A DNA stretch of 64,000 bases. It comes from CAVRAZ01 sp963719135 (GTDB lineage Bacteria > Pseudomonadota > Gammaproteobacteria > DSM-19610). The stretch is from assembly GCA_963719135.1 (NCBI GenBank), contig CAVRAZ010000002.1, positions 310,001 to 374,000 of the forward strand, read 5' to 3'. This document shows, in pieces, positions 33,970-41,257 of the stretch. The notes beneath the pieces were generated by a model. That model was not told where the DNA came from and ran no database searches. It was given only the letters and a program-made list of their open reading frames with translations. The stretch's first letter is position 1. Every line of letters begins with the position of its first letter. The position numbers and the translations under genes are program-made.

Positions 33970-35361
33970 TCAGTCGCCGTCTTGGTTCAACGGCAGGCTC
34001 GCCCTGATGCGGGTGCCGCCGCCGGGCGAGGTGTCGATGGCGATGTCGGCGCCGATCATCCGCGCGCGATGGCGCATGCTGACCAGTCCGAAACATTCCA
34101 CATTGACGGCTGTCACATCGAATCCCCGGCCGTCGTCGACGACTTCCATCTCCAGCAGATCGTCGGTAACCGAAACGTTCAATGCGACCCGGGTCGCATT
34201 GGCGTACTTGCGTACGTTGGTGAGCGCTTCCTGGGCGATGCGGAACAGGGCCAGCGAGGTGGCGTGATCCAGCGTCGGCTGCTGCTCCGGTACCTCGAGG
34301 TCGACCGCTATTTCGGTTTGTTGCGCCAGATCCTCGCCCAGGCTGCGCAAGGACTCGAACAGGCCCAGTTGCGCCAGCAGCGGCGGCAGCAGGTCCGTCG
34401 TCAGACGGCGCTTGAGCGTGATCGCCTGGTCCAGCGATCCGATCAACCGCTGCGTCCGCTTGATCAGTGTCTCGTCGCCGAATTCGGCGGACTTGCCGGC
34501 CAGCCAGGACGCATCCATCTTCGCTGCGGTGAGCGAGGCGCCCATGTCGTCGTGCAGTTCGCGTGCAAGCCGCTGTTTCTCCGCCTCGCCGACGCGGGTC
34601 AGCTGGGCCGCGAGGCGAGTGAGCTGGCGGGTCCGCCTCGCTACCGCACGGTCCAGTTTTTCGTTCTCCTGCGCGAGTATGTCGACGATCGTCTTGCGGA
34701 GCACCGCTTGCTTCTGCAGTGTCACGAACAGCCAGATCAGGAAGACGAACGCCGCGGTGCACATCGCGAACACGGCCCAGCGCGTGTACGTCTGGCCGCG
34801 GGTCGCCTGCTGGAAGAAGGCCGAACTGTCGAACGTCAGATGGCTCTTGAACCGGGCCAGAATCTGGCGCGCCTGATCGAAATACAGCTTGCTCAGGTAG
34901 AGATCGCCTTGATCGACGTTCCAGCCTTCGCGCTTGTCGTCGATCAGTTCCTGGAACAGCATCTTGTACTGTCCGATAAGAGTCCCGAGTTGCTTCATGT
35001 CGCTGTCCAGATGATCGAACTCGTCGACGCTGCGGCCGACGTCGCGGAGATATTTGTCCAGCGAGCCGACGGCTTCGATGTAGGGTTCGAGGTACTCGCG
35101 GTTGCCGCTGATCAGATAGCCGCGTACGCCAGTCTCGGCGTTGAGCAGATCGATCAGCAGGTTGTCCACCGCGTCGAGTCGGGTCGACTGCTCGCGCAGT
35201 GTTGCCAGCGATTCGATGGACGCCGACGCCTGGTAATAGGCGGCGACGAACAGGGTGAGTATCACGGCGCACGCAAGGCCGAACAGCATTTGCGGGTGGT
35301 GACGGCGCTGTGTGTCCTGGTCCATCCGGGTGACGGGGTCTTGTTCGTCGTCGGGCGTCAT
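33970..35361 (-). CDS. CHASE3/HisKA_3 sensor histidine kinase
   Basis: A 463-residue inner-membrane kinase. Two membrane helices (about 26-44 and 190-212) flank a periplasmic CHASE3 domain (NAETGVRGYLISGNREYLEP). A coiled coil leads to the HisKA_3 motif RLARELHDDMGASLTA, whose His accepts phosphate, and then the ATPase domain with EALTNVRKYANA and DDGRGFD. HisKA_3 kinases pair with NarL/LuxR-type regulators, so the regulator at 27113 is the natural partner although it is 6 kb away. The kinase is read opposite to its neighbours on the left. Confidence 0.92.
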   Translation of the reverse strand: MTPDDEQDPVTRMDQDTQRRHHPQMLFGLACAVILTLFVAAYYQASASIESLATLREQSTRLDAVDNLLIDLLNAETGVRGYLISGNREYLEPYIEAVGSLDKYLRDVGRSVDEFDHLDSDMKQLGTLIGQYKMLFQELIDDKREGWNVDQGDLYLSKLYFDQARQILARFKSHLTFDSSAFFQQATRGQTYTRWAVFAMCTAAFVFLIWLFVTLQKQAVLRKTIVDILAQENEKLDRAVARRTRQLTRLAAQLTRVGEAEKQRLARELHDDMGASLTAAKMDASWLAGKSAEFGDETLIKRTQRLIGSLDQAITLKRRLTTDLLPPLLAQLGLFESLRSLGEDLAQQTEIAVDLEVPEQQPTLDHATSLALFRIAQEALTNVRKYANATRVALNVSVTDDLLEMEVVDDGRGFDVTAVNVECFGLVSMRHRARMIGADIAIDTSPGGGTRIRASLPLNQDGD

Positions 35362-35459
35362 ACGGTGTTCCGGGCAGTCCTGGTTCGGTCAATCAGTATA
35401 TCCGCAATCGGCGCGGCGCGTAGGTCGCGTGCCTATCGGGACGGCATGTCGTCACGGCG

Positions 35460-36152
35460 TCAATCCAGCGCAAGGTTCGCGCAGACCGGCAGGTGATCCG
35501 AAGCGCGCCGTGCCTGGCGGGTGGAGTGGGCGCGCAGCGACCGGATACAGCGCGCCGGATCGACCCAGATGCGGTCCAGCGCCAGCACCGGAAAACGCGA
35601 CGGAAACGAGGCCGGCGTCGGCACCCGCCTGAAATGTTGCGTCAGCCAGCGGACGGGGCGCCCCCACAACAGCCACTCGTTGATGTCGCCGGTCAGTACG
35701 GTCACGGCGCCTTCGGCGCTTTCGCGCTGCACGAACGCCAGCAGGTTGCGCGCCTGACGGCGCCGCTCGCCCGGGCGCAGCCCGAGATGCGTCGTGATGA
35801 CGTGGAGTCCGCGGCTGTCGGCGAGCAGCCGCACGGCGACGGCGCCGCGCGGTTCGCGCCCGGGCACGCTCAGATCCAGCCGCTGCACCCGCGTGACCGG
35901 CAGTCGGGTCAGCACCAGGTTGCCGTACTGATGATCGCCCAGCCGCAACGTCGGACCGGAAACCGCGCGGTATCGGCCGGCGCGTGCGAGGAAGTCGGGC
36001 AGGGCGACGCCGTCGACCGGACGGTCGATCACTTCCTGCAGCGCGACGACGTCGGCGTCCATTTCGGCCAGCACCCGGCCGATGCGCGCCGGGTCGTGGC
36101 GTCCGTCAATGCCCGTGGCGCCGTGGATGTTGTAGGTACAGATCCGGATCAC
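35460..36152 (-). CDS. Endonuclease/exonuclease/phosphatase family protein (YbhP-like)
   Basis: A 230-residue EEP-fold hydrolase. Motifs: IRICTYNIHGATGIDGRHD (Asn/His start), VVALQEVIDRP (metal Glu), LTGDINEW (Asp, Asn) and ASDHLPVCANL (catalytic Asp-His). It overlaps the phospholipase D-VTT gene by 4 bases. The ybhP-clsB pairing of E. coli is the same association, so a role with membrane phospholipids is likely. Confidence 0.9.
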   Translation of the reverse strand: MIRICTYNIHGATGIDGRHDPARIGRVLAEMDADVVALQEVIDRPVDGVALPDFLARAGRYRAVSGPTLRLGDHQYGNLVLTRLPVTRVQRLDLSVPGREPRGAVAVRLLADSRGLHVITTHLGLRPGERRRQARNLLAFVQRESAEGAVTVLTGDINEWLLWGRPVRWLTQHFRRVPTPASFPSRFPVLALDRIWVDPARCIRSLRAHSTRQARRASDHLPVCANLALD

Positions 36153-38308
36153 GACCGGTCGCCGACCGGCTTGCGTCGCGCGGGTTCCGGTTCAACCCCG
36201 CGTTGTCCGCGAAAACGCCGTTGCAGCACCCAGCCCAGCGCCGCCAGCATGACCGCCGCGACGATCGCGCCGATACTGCCGACGCCGGGGTCCTTGACGG
36301 CGCGGACGATCTGCGCCGAGAACAGCGACACCAGCAGAATCCCCGGCGTGAGGCCCGTCAGACTGCCCAGCATGAACTGGCGCAGCGGCAGGTGAACCGC
36401 GCCGGCCACGAGGTTGACGACGCTAAAGGGCGCGATCGGAATCAGACGTACCGCCGCGATCGCGGGCACGCCGCCCTGTTTCAGCTTCTCCACGACCCGG
36501 TTCAGCCGCTTGCCCGCCAGCCTGCGCACAACGTCGCGCGCCAGTGCCCGACCGACGCCGAACGTGGCCGCGGCGCTGAGGAGAGCGCCGGCGAGCGACG
36601 AGAGGAACCCGGCCCAGGCGCCCAGCAGGACGGTGGCGGCGACGACCAGCAGCGTCAGCGGCAGGGAGACGAACCCGGCGATCACGAATGCCAGGGGGAC
36701 AAGCACGTACGCGAGCGGCGGCTGCACATAGGTGTCGACAGCGGCCGACAGCGCGGCCGGGTCCAGCCACTGGTTGAGCGGGCTCCAGCGCCAGGCGGCA
36801 GCCAGCAGGGCGAACACGGCGAGCGCGATCAGCACCGGCGCGAGCTGCCGCGCCACGGAGCGGCGACGGCGCGGCGGCAGCATCAGGTCGACCATCTCGT
36901 CCGGATCGATCGGCTTCTCGGGGTCGACGATGCGCCGGTCCGGCAGCAGTGACTCGACAACGTCGCTGACGGCGCCGTCGAGTGGTTCGAGCGATCGCTC
37001 CTCGCTGCCGAGCGAGCGCACGGCGGCGATCAGCGAACTCGCGTCGTCGCCGCGCTCGGCGACCTGTTCCGGCGCCAGGCCCAGGTGCTCGCCCAGCAGC
37101 CGGTGCCGCAGGCTGCGGATCAGCGCGCGCAACCGGTCGTCGCTCGCCTCGATCGCCAGGTTGCATTCGGCGTCGAAGCCCATGGAGCGGTTGCTGAGGT
37201 TCGCCGAACCCAGTGTCATCAGGCGATCGTCGACGATCATCAGTTTCGAGTGCAGCGAGATGTGCTCGTCGCCTAGCCCGCGGCGCTCGGGATAGCAGAC
37301 GCACAGCCGGCCGTGTTGGTCGGCGTCGCCCAGCCGACGGAGAAGCTGCCAGCGCAGAACGTCCATCGTGTTCTGTTCGAGCCAGTTGCCGGTCTTCTTC
37401 GGCAGCACGACCACGATGTCCGGGCCGGTCTCTCGCGCCAGGCTCTGCGCCAGAGCGTCGCCCACCGTCTTCGACGTCAGGTATTCGTTTTCGATATAGA
37501 TGGAGTCGCGGGCGCGCGCGACGCTCTGCAGCAGCAGCGCCTCGATTTCGCGCCGCGCCGGACGGCCGTCGAGTTCAGGTTCCGAACGCGACAGCAGAAC
37601 TTCGACATCGTCCGCGTCGGGCGCGTAGCGCGCCGGCCAGGGGGTGGCGGCATCGGGCGAGGCGGGGCGGGCATCGCGCCCCGTCACCCAGCGCCAGCGG
37701 TCGCGCGCCAGGTCCGACAGCGCGGCCGCCGCGTCGCCCGCCAGCATGGCCTGCACATCGTGGAACGGGCGATAGGCGTTGCCGTCGGTGTTGATGCGGC
37801 GCGGGTCATCCGGCTTGTGCTCGGGCGTGTCCCAGCGGTCCTTGGACAGGTCGAAGCCGCCGATGAACGCCAGCTTGTCGTCGACGGTCACGATTTTCTG
37901 ATGCTGCGAAGCGCCGATCGGGCACTTGTCGTCGAGGTGGAAATGCAGGCGCCTGTGCTTGCGCCATTGCAGGTTGTACAGCGGCAGCCACTGGCGTTCC
38001 GCCGCGTAGAGCATGGCCCAGTCCCAGATCAGGACGTAAACGTGCAGCTTGGGATTGCGGCGCAGCGCGTCGTAGAGGAGATCGCCCAGCTGTTCCGGAC
38101 GTCCGTCGGCGTCGTCGCCACGCACCAGCGCAAGCCGCGTATCAATGTCCCAGCCGACAATGAACACACAATGGCGCGCCTGCCAGATGGCTTCGCGAAA
38201 CGCGTCATAATAGTCCGCGCCGTCCACGAGAAAGCGAAGCCGCGACGCACCGGCGCGTCGCCAGTAGTGGACGCCTTCCTGCAAGGTCTGGTCAAGCTGC
38301 TCGGTCAT
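36149..38308 (-). CDS. Phospholipase D/cardiolipin-synthase-like protein fused to a VTT membrane domain
   Basis: A 719-residue fusion. The N-terminal part (about 1-470) has two PLD active sites, HQKIVTVDDKLAFIGGFD and HSKLMIVDDRLMTLGSANLS, as in cardiolipin synthases. After a linker the C-terminal part (about 500-690) is a SNARE-associated/VTT (DedA-TVP38) domain with several membrane helices, including YVLVPLAFVIAGFVSLPLTL and RLIPIAPFSVVNLVAGAV. VTT proteins scramble or flip lipids. The fusion could make and redistribute phospholipid in one protein. It is first in a two-gene operon with the EEP gene. Confidence 0.92.
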   Translation of the reverse strand: MTEQLDQTLQEGVHYWRRAGASRLRFLVDGADYYDAFREAIWQARHCVFIVGWDIDTRLALVRGDDADGRPEQLGDLLYDALRRNPKLHVYVLIWDWAMLYAAERQWLPLYNLQWRKHRRLHFHLDDKCPIGASQHQKIVTVDDKLAFIGGFDLSKDRWDTPEHKPDDPRRINTDGNAYRPFHDVQAMLAGDAAAALSDLARDRWRWVTGRDARPASPDAATPWPARYAPDADDVEVLLSRSEPELDGRPARREIEALLLQSVARARDSIYIENEYLTSKTVGDALAQSLARETGPDIVVVLPKKTGNWLEQNTMDVLRWQLLRRLGDADQHGRLCVCYPERRGLGDEHISLHSKLMIVDDRLMTLGSANLSNRSMGFDAECNLAIEASDDRLRALIRSLRHRLLGEHLGLAPEQVAERGDDASSLIAAVRSLGSEERSLEPLDGAVSDVVESLLPDRRIVDPEKPIDPDEMVDLMLPPRRRRSVARQLAPVLIALAVFALLAAAWRWSPLNQWLDPAALSAAVDTYVQPPLAYVLVPLAFVIAGFVSLPLTLLVVAATVLLGAWAGFLSSLAGALLSAAATFGVGRALARDVVRRLAGKRLNRVVEKLKQGGVPAIAAVRLIPIAPFSVVNLVAGAVHLPLRQFMLGSLTGLTPGILLVSLFSAQIVRAVKDPGVGSIGAIVAAVMLAALGWVLQRRFRGQRGVEPEPARRKPVGDRS

Positions 38309-38554
38309 GTTGTTCTCCCTGTCGCCGGGCTCGGATATGCACCTGTTATTCCGATGTGCATAGCGACGTTAGCCGAGGGGGGCGGGCGCTTGAATCGGTC
38401 GGCGCTGACCCCCTTGTAAGACGATTCCGACAATTTGCCCGGCCCGCATCAGAGGCACAACGTCCTGCACCGCTATCTGCGGCGTCCTACTCGGGTCATC
38501 GAATCGCGGTGGTAGCTCTAGCCTCGTCGAACAACAGTGAAACGAGGTGACGAA

Positions 38555-38731
38555 ATGACCGCGGAGAAAACCATCTGGGTTGCGATGGCGGTCGCGCTGC
38601 TCCTGAACTTGGCCGCCTGCGAAAAGGACGGTCCGATGGAGCAGGCCGGCGAGAAGGTCGACAACGCCATCGAAAACGCCGGTGACGCAATCGAAAACGC
38701 CGGTGACAACGTCAAGGACGCGACCGATTAA
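38555..38731 (+). CDS. Small lipoprotein with IENAGDA repeats
   Basis: Fifty-eight residues. The leader ends in LLNLAAC, a lipobox with Cys near residue 22. The mature part has repeats of the type (K/A)xDNAIENAGDAIENAGDN, a short amphipathic helix as in small DUF-type stress lipoproteins. GAGGTGACGAA lies before the ATG at 38555. A perfect terminator follows. Confidence 0.8.
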   Translation: MTAEKTIWVAMAVALLLNLAACEKDGPMEQAGEKVDNAIENAGDAIENAGDNVKDATD

Positions 38732-38743
38732 GTCGCACGCGCG

Positions 38744-38785
38744 GCGATCCTGGCCGGCGGTGCCCGCCGGCCAGGATCGCTTCCT
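38744..38785 (+). terminator. Strong terminator after the small lipoprotein gene
   Basis: A 17-base perfect stem (38744-38760 with 38764-38780) and TGC loop, followed by TTCCTGT. Poor T-run, but the stem is exceptional. Confidence 0.85.
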
Positions 38786-38823
38786 GTCGCGCTGTCCCGG
38801 CCGGGTTATAATGCACGCTGTTT

Positions 38824-39350
38824 GAATTGTTAATATCCACGCTAAATGCTTTATAGATTTGCTGGGCAATTCCAAGACAGCCAAAGCGTGGGTTGCGTTG
38901 CTTTCGTTCAATGATCGCCTGGATGAGTTCGGGTGATGGACCCTTGGGGCCTGGTTTACCTTTGCTGCCTGATGAGAACAGTAGCCGGTACTTGCGATTT
39001 ATTGGGAGGCCATGGAATGTCAATGGTGTCGATGGCCGAATAATCACAGCAGCACGTTGAAAATTGTGTGGGTTGAGGAACAGCGACCAAAAGCTGAATA
39101 GAACCCGATCCAGTGGCGAAAGATCAGGTGCTCGTCGCCGCGAACGGTTGAGTACCAGAAGCTGCTGTTTCGTGATCAGGCTGTCAGCGACAACCGTTCT
39201 TGCGCCACCAGGTCCCAGGAGTTTGGCGATGGTGGTCAATAGATAAACGAGGAGTATCAGCAGATCCTTCATGGCAGAGCAGGGTAGGGAAGGTTGTGCG
39301 CAAGAACAAGGCTGTCTACAGTACTGTTTTCAGGTAATAATTAACAATTC
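38824..39350. mobile_element. Remnant of an integrase-carrying element with AATTGTTAAT ends
   Basis: Bounded by 11-base perfect inverted repeats GAATTGTTAAT (38824-38834) and ATTAACAATTC (39340-39350). It holds one truncated integrase-like gene read leftward. The right end and its outer flank (39335-39366) are similar, 27 of 32 bases, to 50370-50401, where hsdM breaks off. Confidence 0.7.
38837..39272 (-). pseudogene. Integrase-core transposase, N-terminal part only
   Basis: About 145 residues from ATG 39272: MKDLLILLVYLLTTIAKLLG, VVADSLITKQQLLVLNRSRRR, KGKPGPKGPSPELIQAI and RNPRFGCLGIAQQIYKAF. This is the N-terminal part of a widespread integrase-core (rve) transposase. The DDE core that should follow is absent, because the sequence runs into the left terminal repeat. 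It is not functional. Confidence 0.8.
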
Positions 39351-39487
39351 GCCTAGGACAGGTGATTACCAATGGACTGCCGTGATTTTATCATGCGATG
39401 CGCCGTTGAACGGGGTTTTTCAACAAGCTGCTAAAGGTATTGCGCTTATATTCAGCGCCTGACAACCCGTGTAATTGTCAACGTAGT

Positions 39488-40199
39488 TTATGACGGCTCA
39501 TTTCGACCGGATAGCACTTCCCAGAACTGGCGGGGAGAAATCACAGGTAATCGTTCGATGCGTTTCAGTTTCGGCAGCGCTTTGTCGCCTGTAACGAAAA
39601 CCTGAGCCTGTCCTGCCAGTGCGGAAGCAATGATCGCTTCATCGTCAGGATCAGGCAAGGAAGGAAAGGGAGGCTCACCTTCCACAAGCGTTGCCTCGGC
39701 ACGGAGTAAGGTTGCAAACTCTTCCGTGACCGATGCAGACTGACCCAGCTTGCCGGGAAGTATACGTTCAAGCTCCTCGAGTACAGGGTCTGAAATGAGT
39801 AGGTCATGAGACTGAAGAACGATCTCAAACAATTCCGCGCACAGTCCGCGTGTGGTAAGGGTGCTGGCCAGGACATTCGCTGCGCGCCATGGAGAGCGAA
39901 GCGAAGGCGCGTAGTCCGCGGTAGGCGTAGGCGCGGGCGTATGGCCGTAGTGGCGCGGGGCCGAGAGGTCCCAAGCCGGCGGAGGGCGTATGCAAGCGCA
40001 TCCGACACGCCGTCAAGCCATTTGCGGGAGTGCTGCGTAGCCAGCGCCGAGCGTGCGACGGTGTGGCGAAGCGGCACGGACGCAGGGCGGCCGGGGCACA
40101 ATAGGCTGTCGTGACAAGCGAGGGCGAAACGGCGACTTGGATGTCCCGTTTCGCATCCTGAGCGTCGCGACACACTTGGGTGTCGAGGAAGACTTTCAC
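39488..40199 (-). pseudogene. PIN-domain toxin (COG1569 type), interrupted by the 301-bp element
   Basis: Codons 1-7 (GTG start at 40199: MKVFLDT) are followed by the 301-bp element (39878-40178), then the frame resumes as NVLASTLTTRGLCAELFEIV and runs to the stop at 39488. Joined, it is a 136-residue PIN nuclease with acidic residues in FLDTNV, DPVLEELER, DPDDEAIIASAL and VTGDKAL. It would be an RNase toxin. The start overlaps the antitoxin stop (GTGA), so the pair was one operon. As it stands the protein cannot be made whole, so the toxin is probably silenced. Confidence 0.88.
39878..40178. repeat. 301-bp structured insertion, copy 1 (in the PIN toxin gene)
   Basis: Runs from CGCTGCGCGCCATGG to CGACACACTTG and is 301 bases long. 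It differs from copy 2 at only two positions that I can see. It has no terminal inverted repeats and no visible target duplication: removing it leaves a perfect toxin frame. Nested 9-base stems lie at one end: on the minus strand GCGAAACGG pairs with CCGTTTCGC, and TGTCGCGAC with GTCACGACA (one mismatch here, perfect in copy 2). Confidence 0.9.
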
Positions 40200-40411
40200 G
40201 AAATATCGCGAAAGACATCGTCGTCGCTTAAGTAGCCGGCTGCCTCGGCAAGTGGCAGTGCCTTGCGACGCAGTTCGCGGAATCGTTCCACAGCGATGTT
40301 CTTGCGAAGCATTTCTCGCGCCAGATCACTCTTGGTGCGATGCTGGCGTTTGGCCAGTTCGTCCAGACTGTTTTCCAGTTCGTCGTCGATACGGATGGTC
40401 AGGGTGCCCAC
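40196..40411 (-). CDS. Ribbon-helix-helix antitoxin of the PIN toxin
   Basis: A 71-residue antitoxin. The N-terminal strand-helix-helix MGTLTIRIDDELENSLDELA, then KRQHRTKSDLAREMLRK, is an RHH DNA-binding domain. The C-terminal tail (VERFRELRRKALPLAEAAGY, then LSDDDVF) binds PIN toxins. The native GTG start at 40411 lies directly at the end of element copy 2. That element now supplies an upstream in-frame ATG (MARS before VGTLTI), so expression may depend on the element. The 17-base palindrome at 40758-40774 lies upstream and is a plausible operator. Confidence 0.82.
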   Translation of the reverse strand: MGTLTIRIDDELENSLDELAKRQHRTKSDLAREMLRKNIAVERFRELRRKALPLAEAAGYLSDDDVFRDIS

Positions 40412-40712
40412 GCTGCGCGCCATGGAGAGCGAAGCGAAGGCGCGTAGTCCGCGGTAGGCGTAGGCGCGGGCGTATGGCCGTAGTGGCGCGGGGCCGAGAG
40501 GTCCCAAGCCGGCGGAGGGCGTATGCAAGCGCATCCGACACGCCGTCAAGCCATTTGCGGGAGTGCTGCGTAGCCAGCGCCGAGCGTGCGACGGTGTGGC
40601 GAAGCGGCACGGACGCAGGGCGGCCGGGGCACAATAGGCTGTCGTGACAAGCGAGGGCGAAACGGTGACTTGGATGTCCCGTTTCGCATCCTGAGCGTCA
40701 CGACACACTTGA
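40412..40712. repeat. 301-bp structured insertion, copy 2 (at the antitoxin start)
   Basis: Nearly identical to copy 1 and in the same orientation. It is flanked by a direct duplication of the antitoxin start region, GGATGGTCAGGGTGCC at 40393-40408 and 40713-40728, plus a few more bases with one C missing. The hairpins at its end are perfect in this copy. Confidence 0.9.
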
Positions 40713-40757
40713 GGATGGTCAGGGTGCCACGGGGTTCTCCAGGTACTTAAAGCAGGT

Positions 40758-40774
40758 GTATTACATTGTAATAC
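40758..40774. promoter_or_regulatory. Palindromic operator of the PIN/RHH operon
   Basis: GTATTACATTGTAATAC: two 8-base arms around one base. It lies upstream of the RHH antitoxin gene, beyond the inserted element. RHH antitoxins bind such palindromes to repress their own operon. The assignment is inferred. Confidence 0.6.
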
Positions 40775-40811
40775 AACGGCAGGCATGAAGATAGACTGTA
40801 ATGGGCCTATG

Positions 40812-40886
40812 GCTGTCCAACAGACGGTTTCAAATAGCCCCAAACAACGCCAAATAAGGCCGAACAGACAGAATTTGTTGGACAGC
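40812..40886. repeat. Inverted arm-type repeats left of the right att copy
   Basis: GCTGTCCAAC at 40812-40821 and GTTGGACAGC at 40877-40886, perfect 10-base inverted repeats 55 bases apart. The same motif recurs right of the att core. Spacing around an att core resembles integrase arm-binding sites. Confidence 0.6.
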
Positions 40887-40941
40887 TATTTTCAATATTA
40901 TTGAGCAGAGTCAGTGAGATAGAAAGTCTAGGTTGGAATAA

Positions 40942-40984
40942 TACGAACCAGGCGGTCGGGAGTTCGAATCTCTCCGGGCGCACC
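40942..40984 (+). repeat. Right attachment-site copy: 3' end of a tRNA-Arg gene
   Basis: Identical over 40 bases (40942-40981) to 12581-12620, and then ACC. It has the anticodon loop (ACGAA), T-arm and 3' acceptor strand of tRNA-Arg(ACG). There is no 5' half, so it is an att remnant, not a gene. Confidence 0.88.
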
Positions 40985-41018
40985 ATAATCAATAGCTTAC
41001 AGCTGCCTCGAGCGAGTG

Positions 41019-41059
41019 GCTGTCCAATAGAGCCAAGATCAGCTAGTTTATTGGACAGC
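41019..41059. repeat. Inverted arm-type repeats right of the right att copy
   Basis: GCTGTCCAATA at 41019-41029 and TATTGGACAGC at 41049-41059, perfect 11-base inverted repeats, the same motif as the pair on the left of the att core. Confidence 0.6.
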
Positions 41060-41257
41060 GACCTTTATCTTGCTCCGCGTCTGTACGAGCGGCTCCTCCG
41101 TAAGTGCCTGGGTTTCATCCGAAAAGTCCGTAGACTGTGGCGTGAAGAACGGGCTGCCAAGTTTTGCACGTCTGGGTGCACCTGTGTCAGGTGGCCAGAA
41201 GGCATTCCTCAGAAGCACACCTAACCGCAGGTCTTGCGGTACGACTGCGGTCGAGCG

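Larger units (their letters stand above)
40731..41257. other. Regulatory and attachment region without a gene
   Basis: About 527 bases holding the antitoxin operator palindrome, the right tRNA-derived att copy and four arm-like repeats. No coding frame is supported on either strand. Confidence 0.6.

Noticed and set aside
33836..33970. Plus-strand frame MHRFFSVALIAVPALVSLVI near the CsbD gene
   Set aside because: It has a signal-peptide-like start, but the frame runs into the antisense of the histidine kinase with no stop or domain. No support beyond the hydrophobic run.
39878..40178. Group II intron or group I intron in the PIN gene
   Set aside because: Removal restores the frame as an intron would. 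But 301 bases is short, I see no domain V hairpin or group I core, the exon-boundary bases do not fit, and copy 2 has a flanking duplication. Not excluded without structure prediction.
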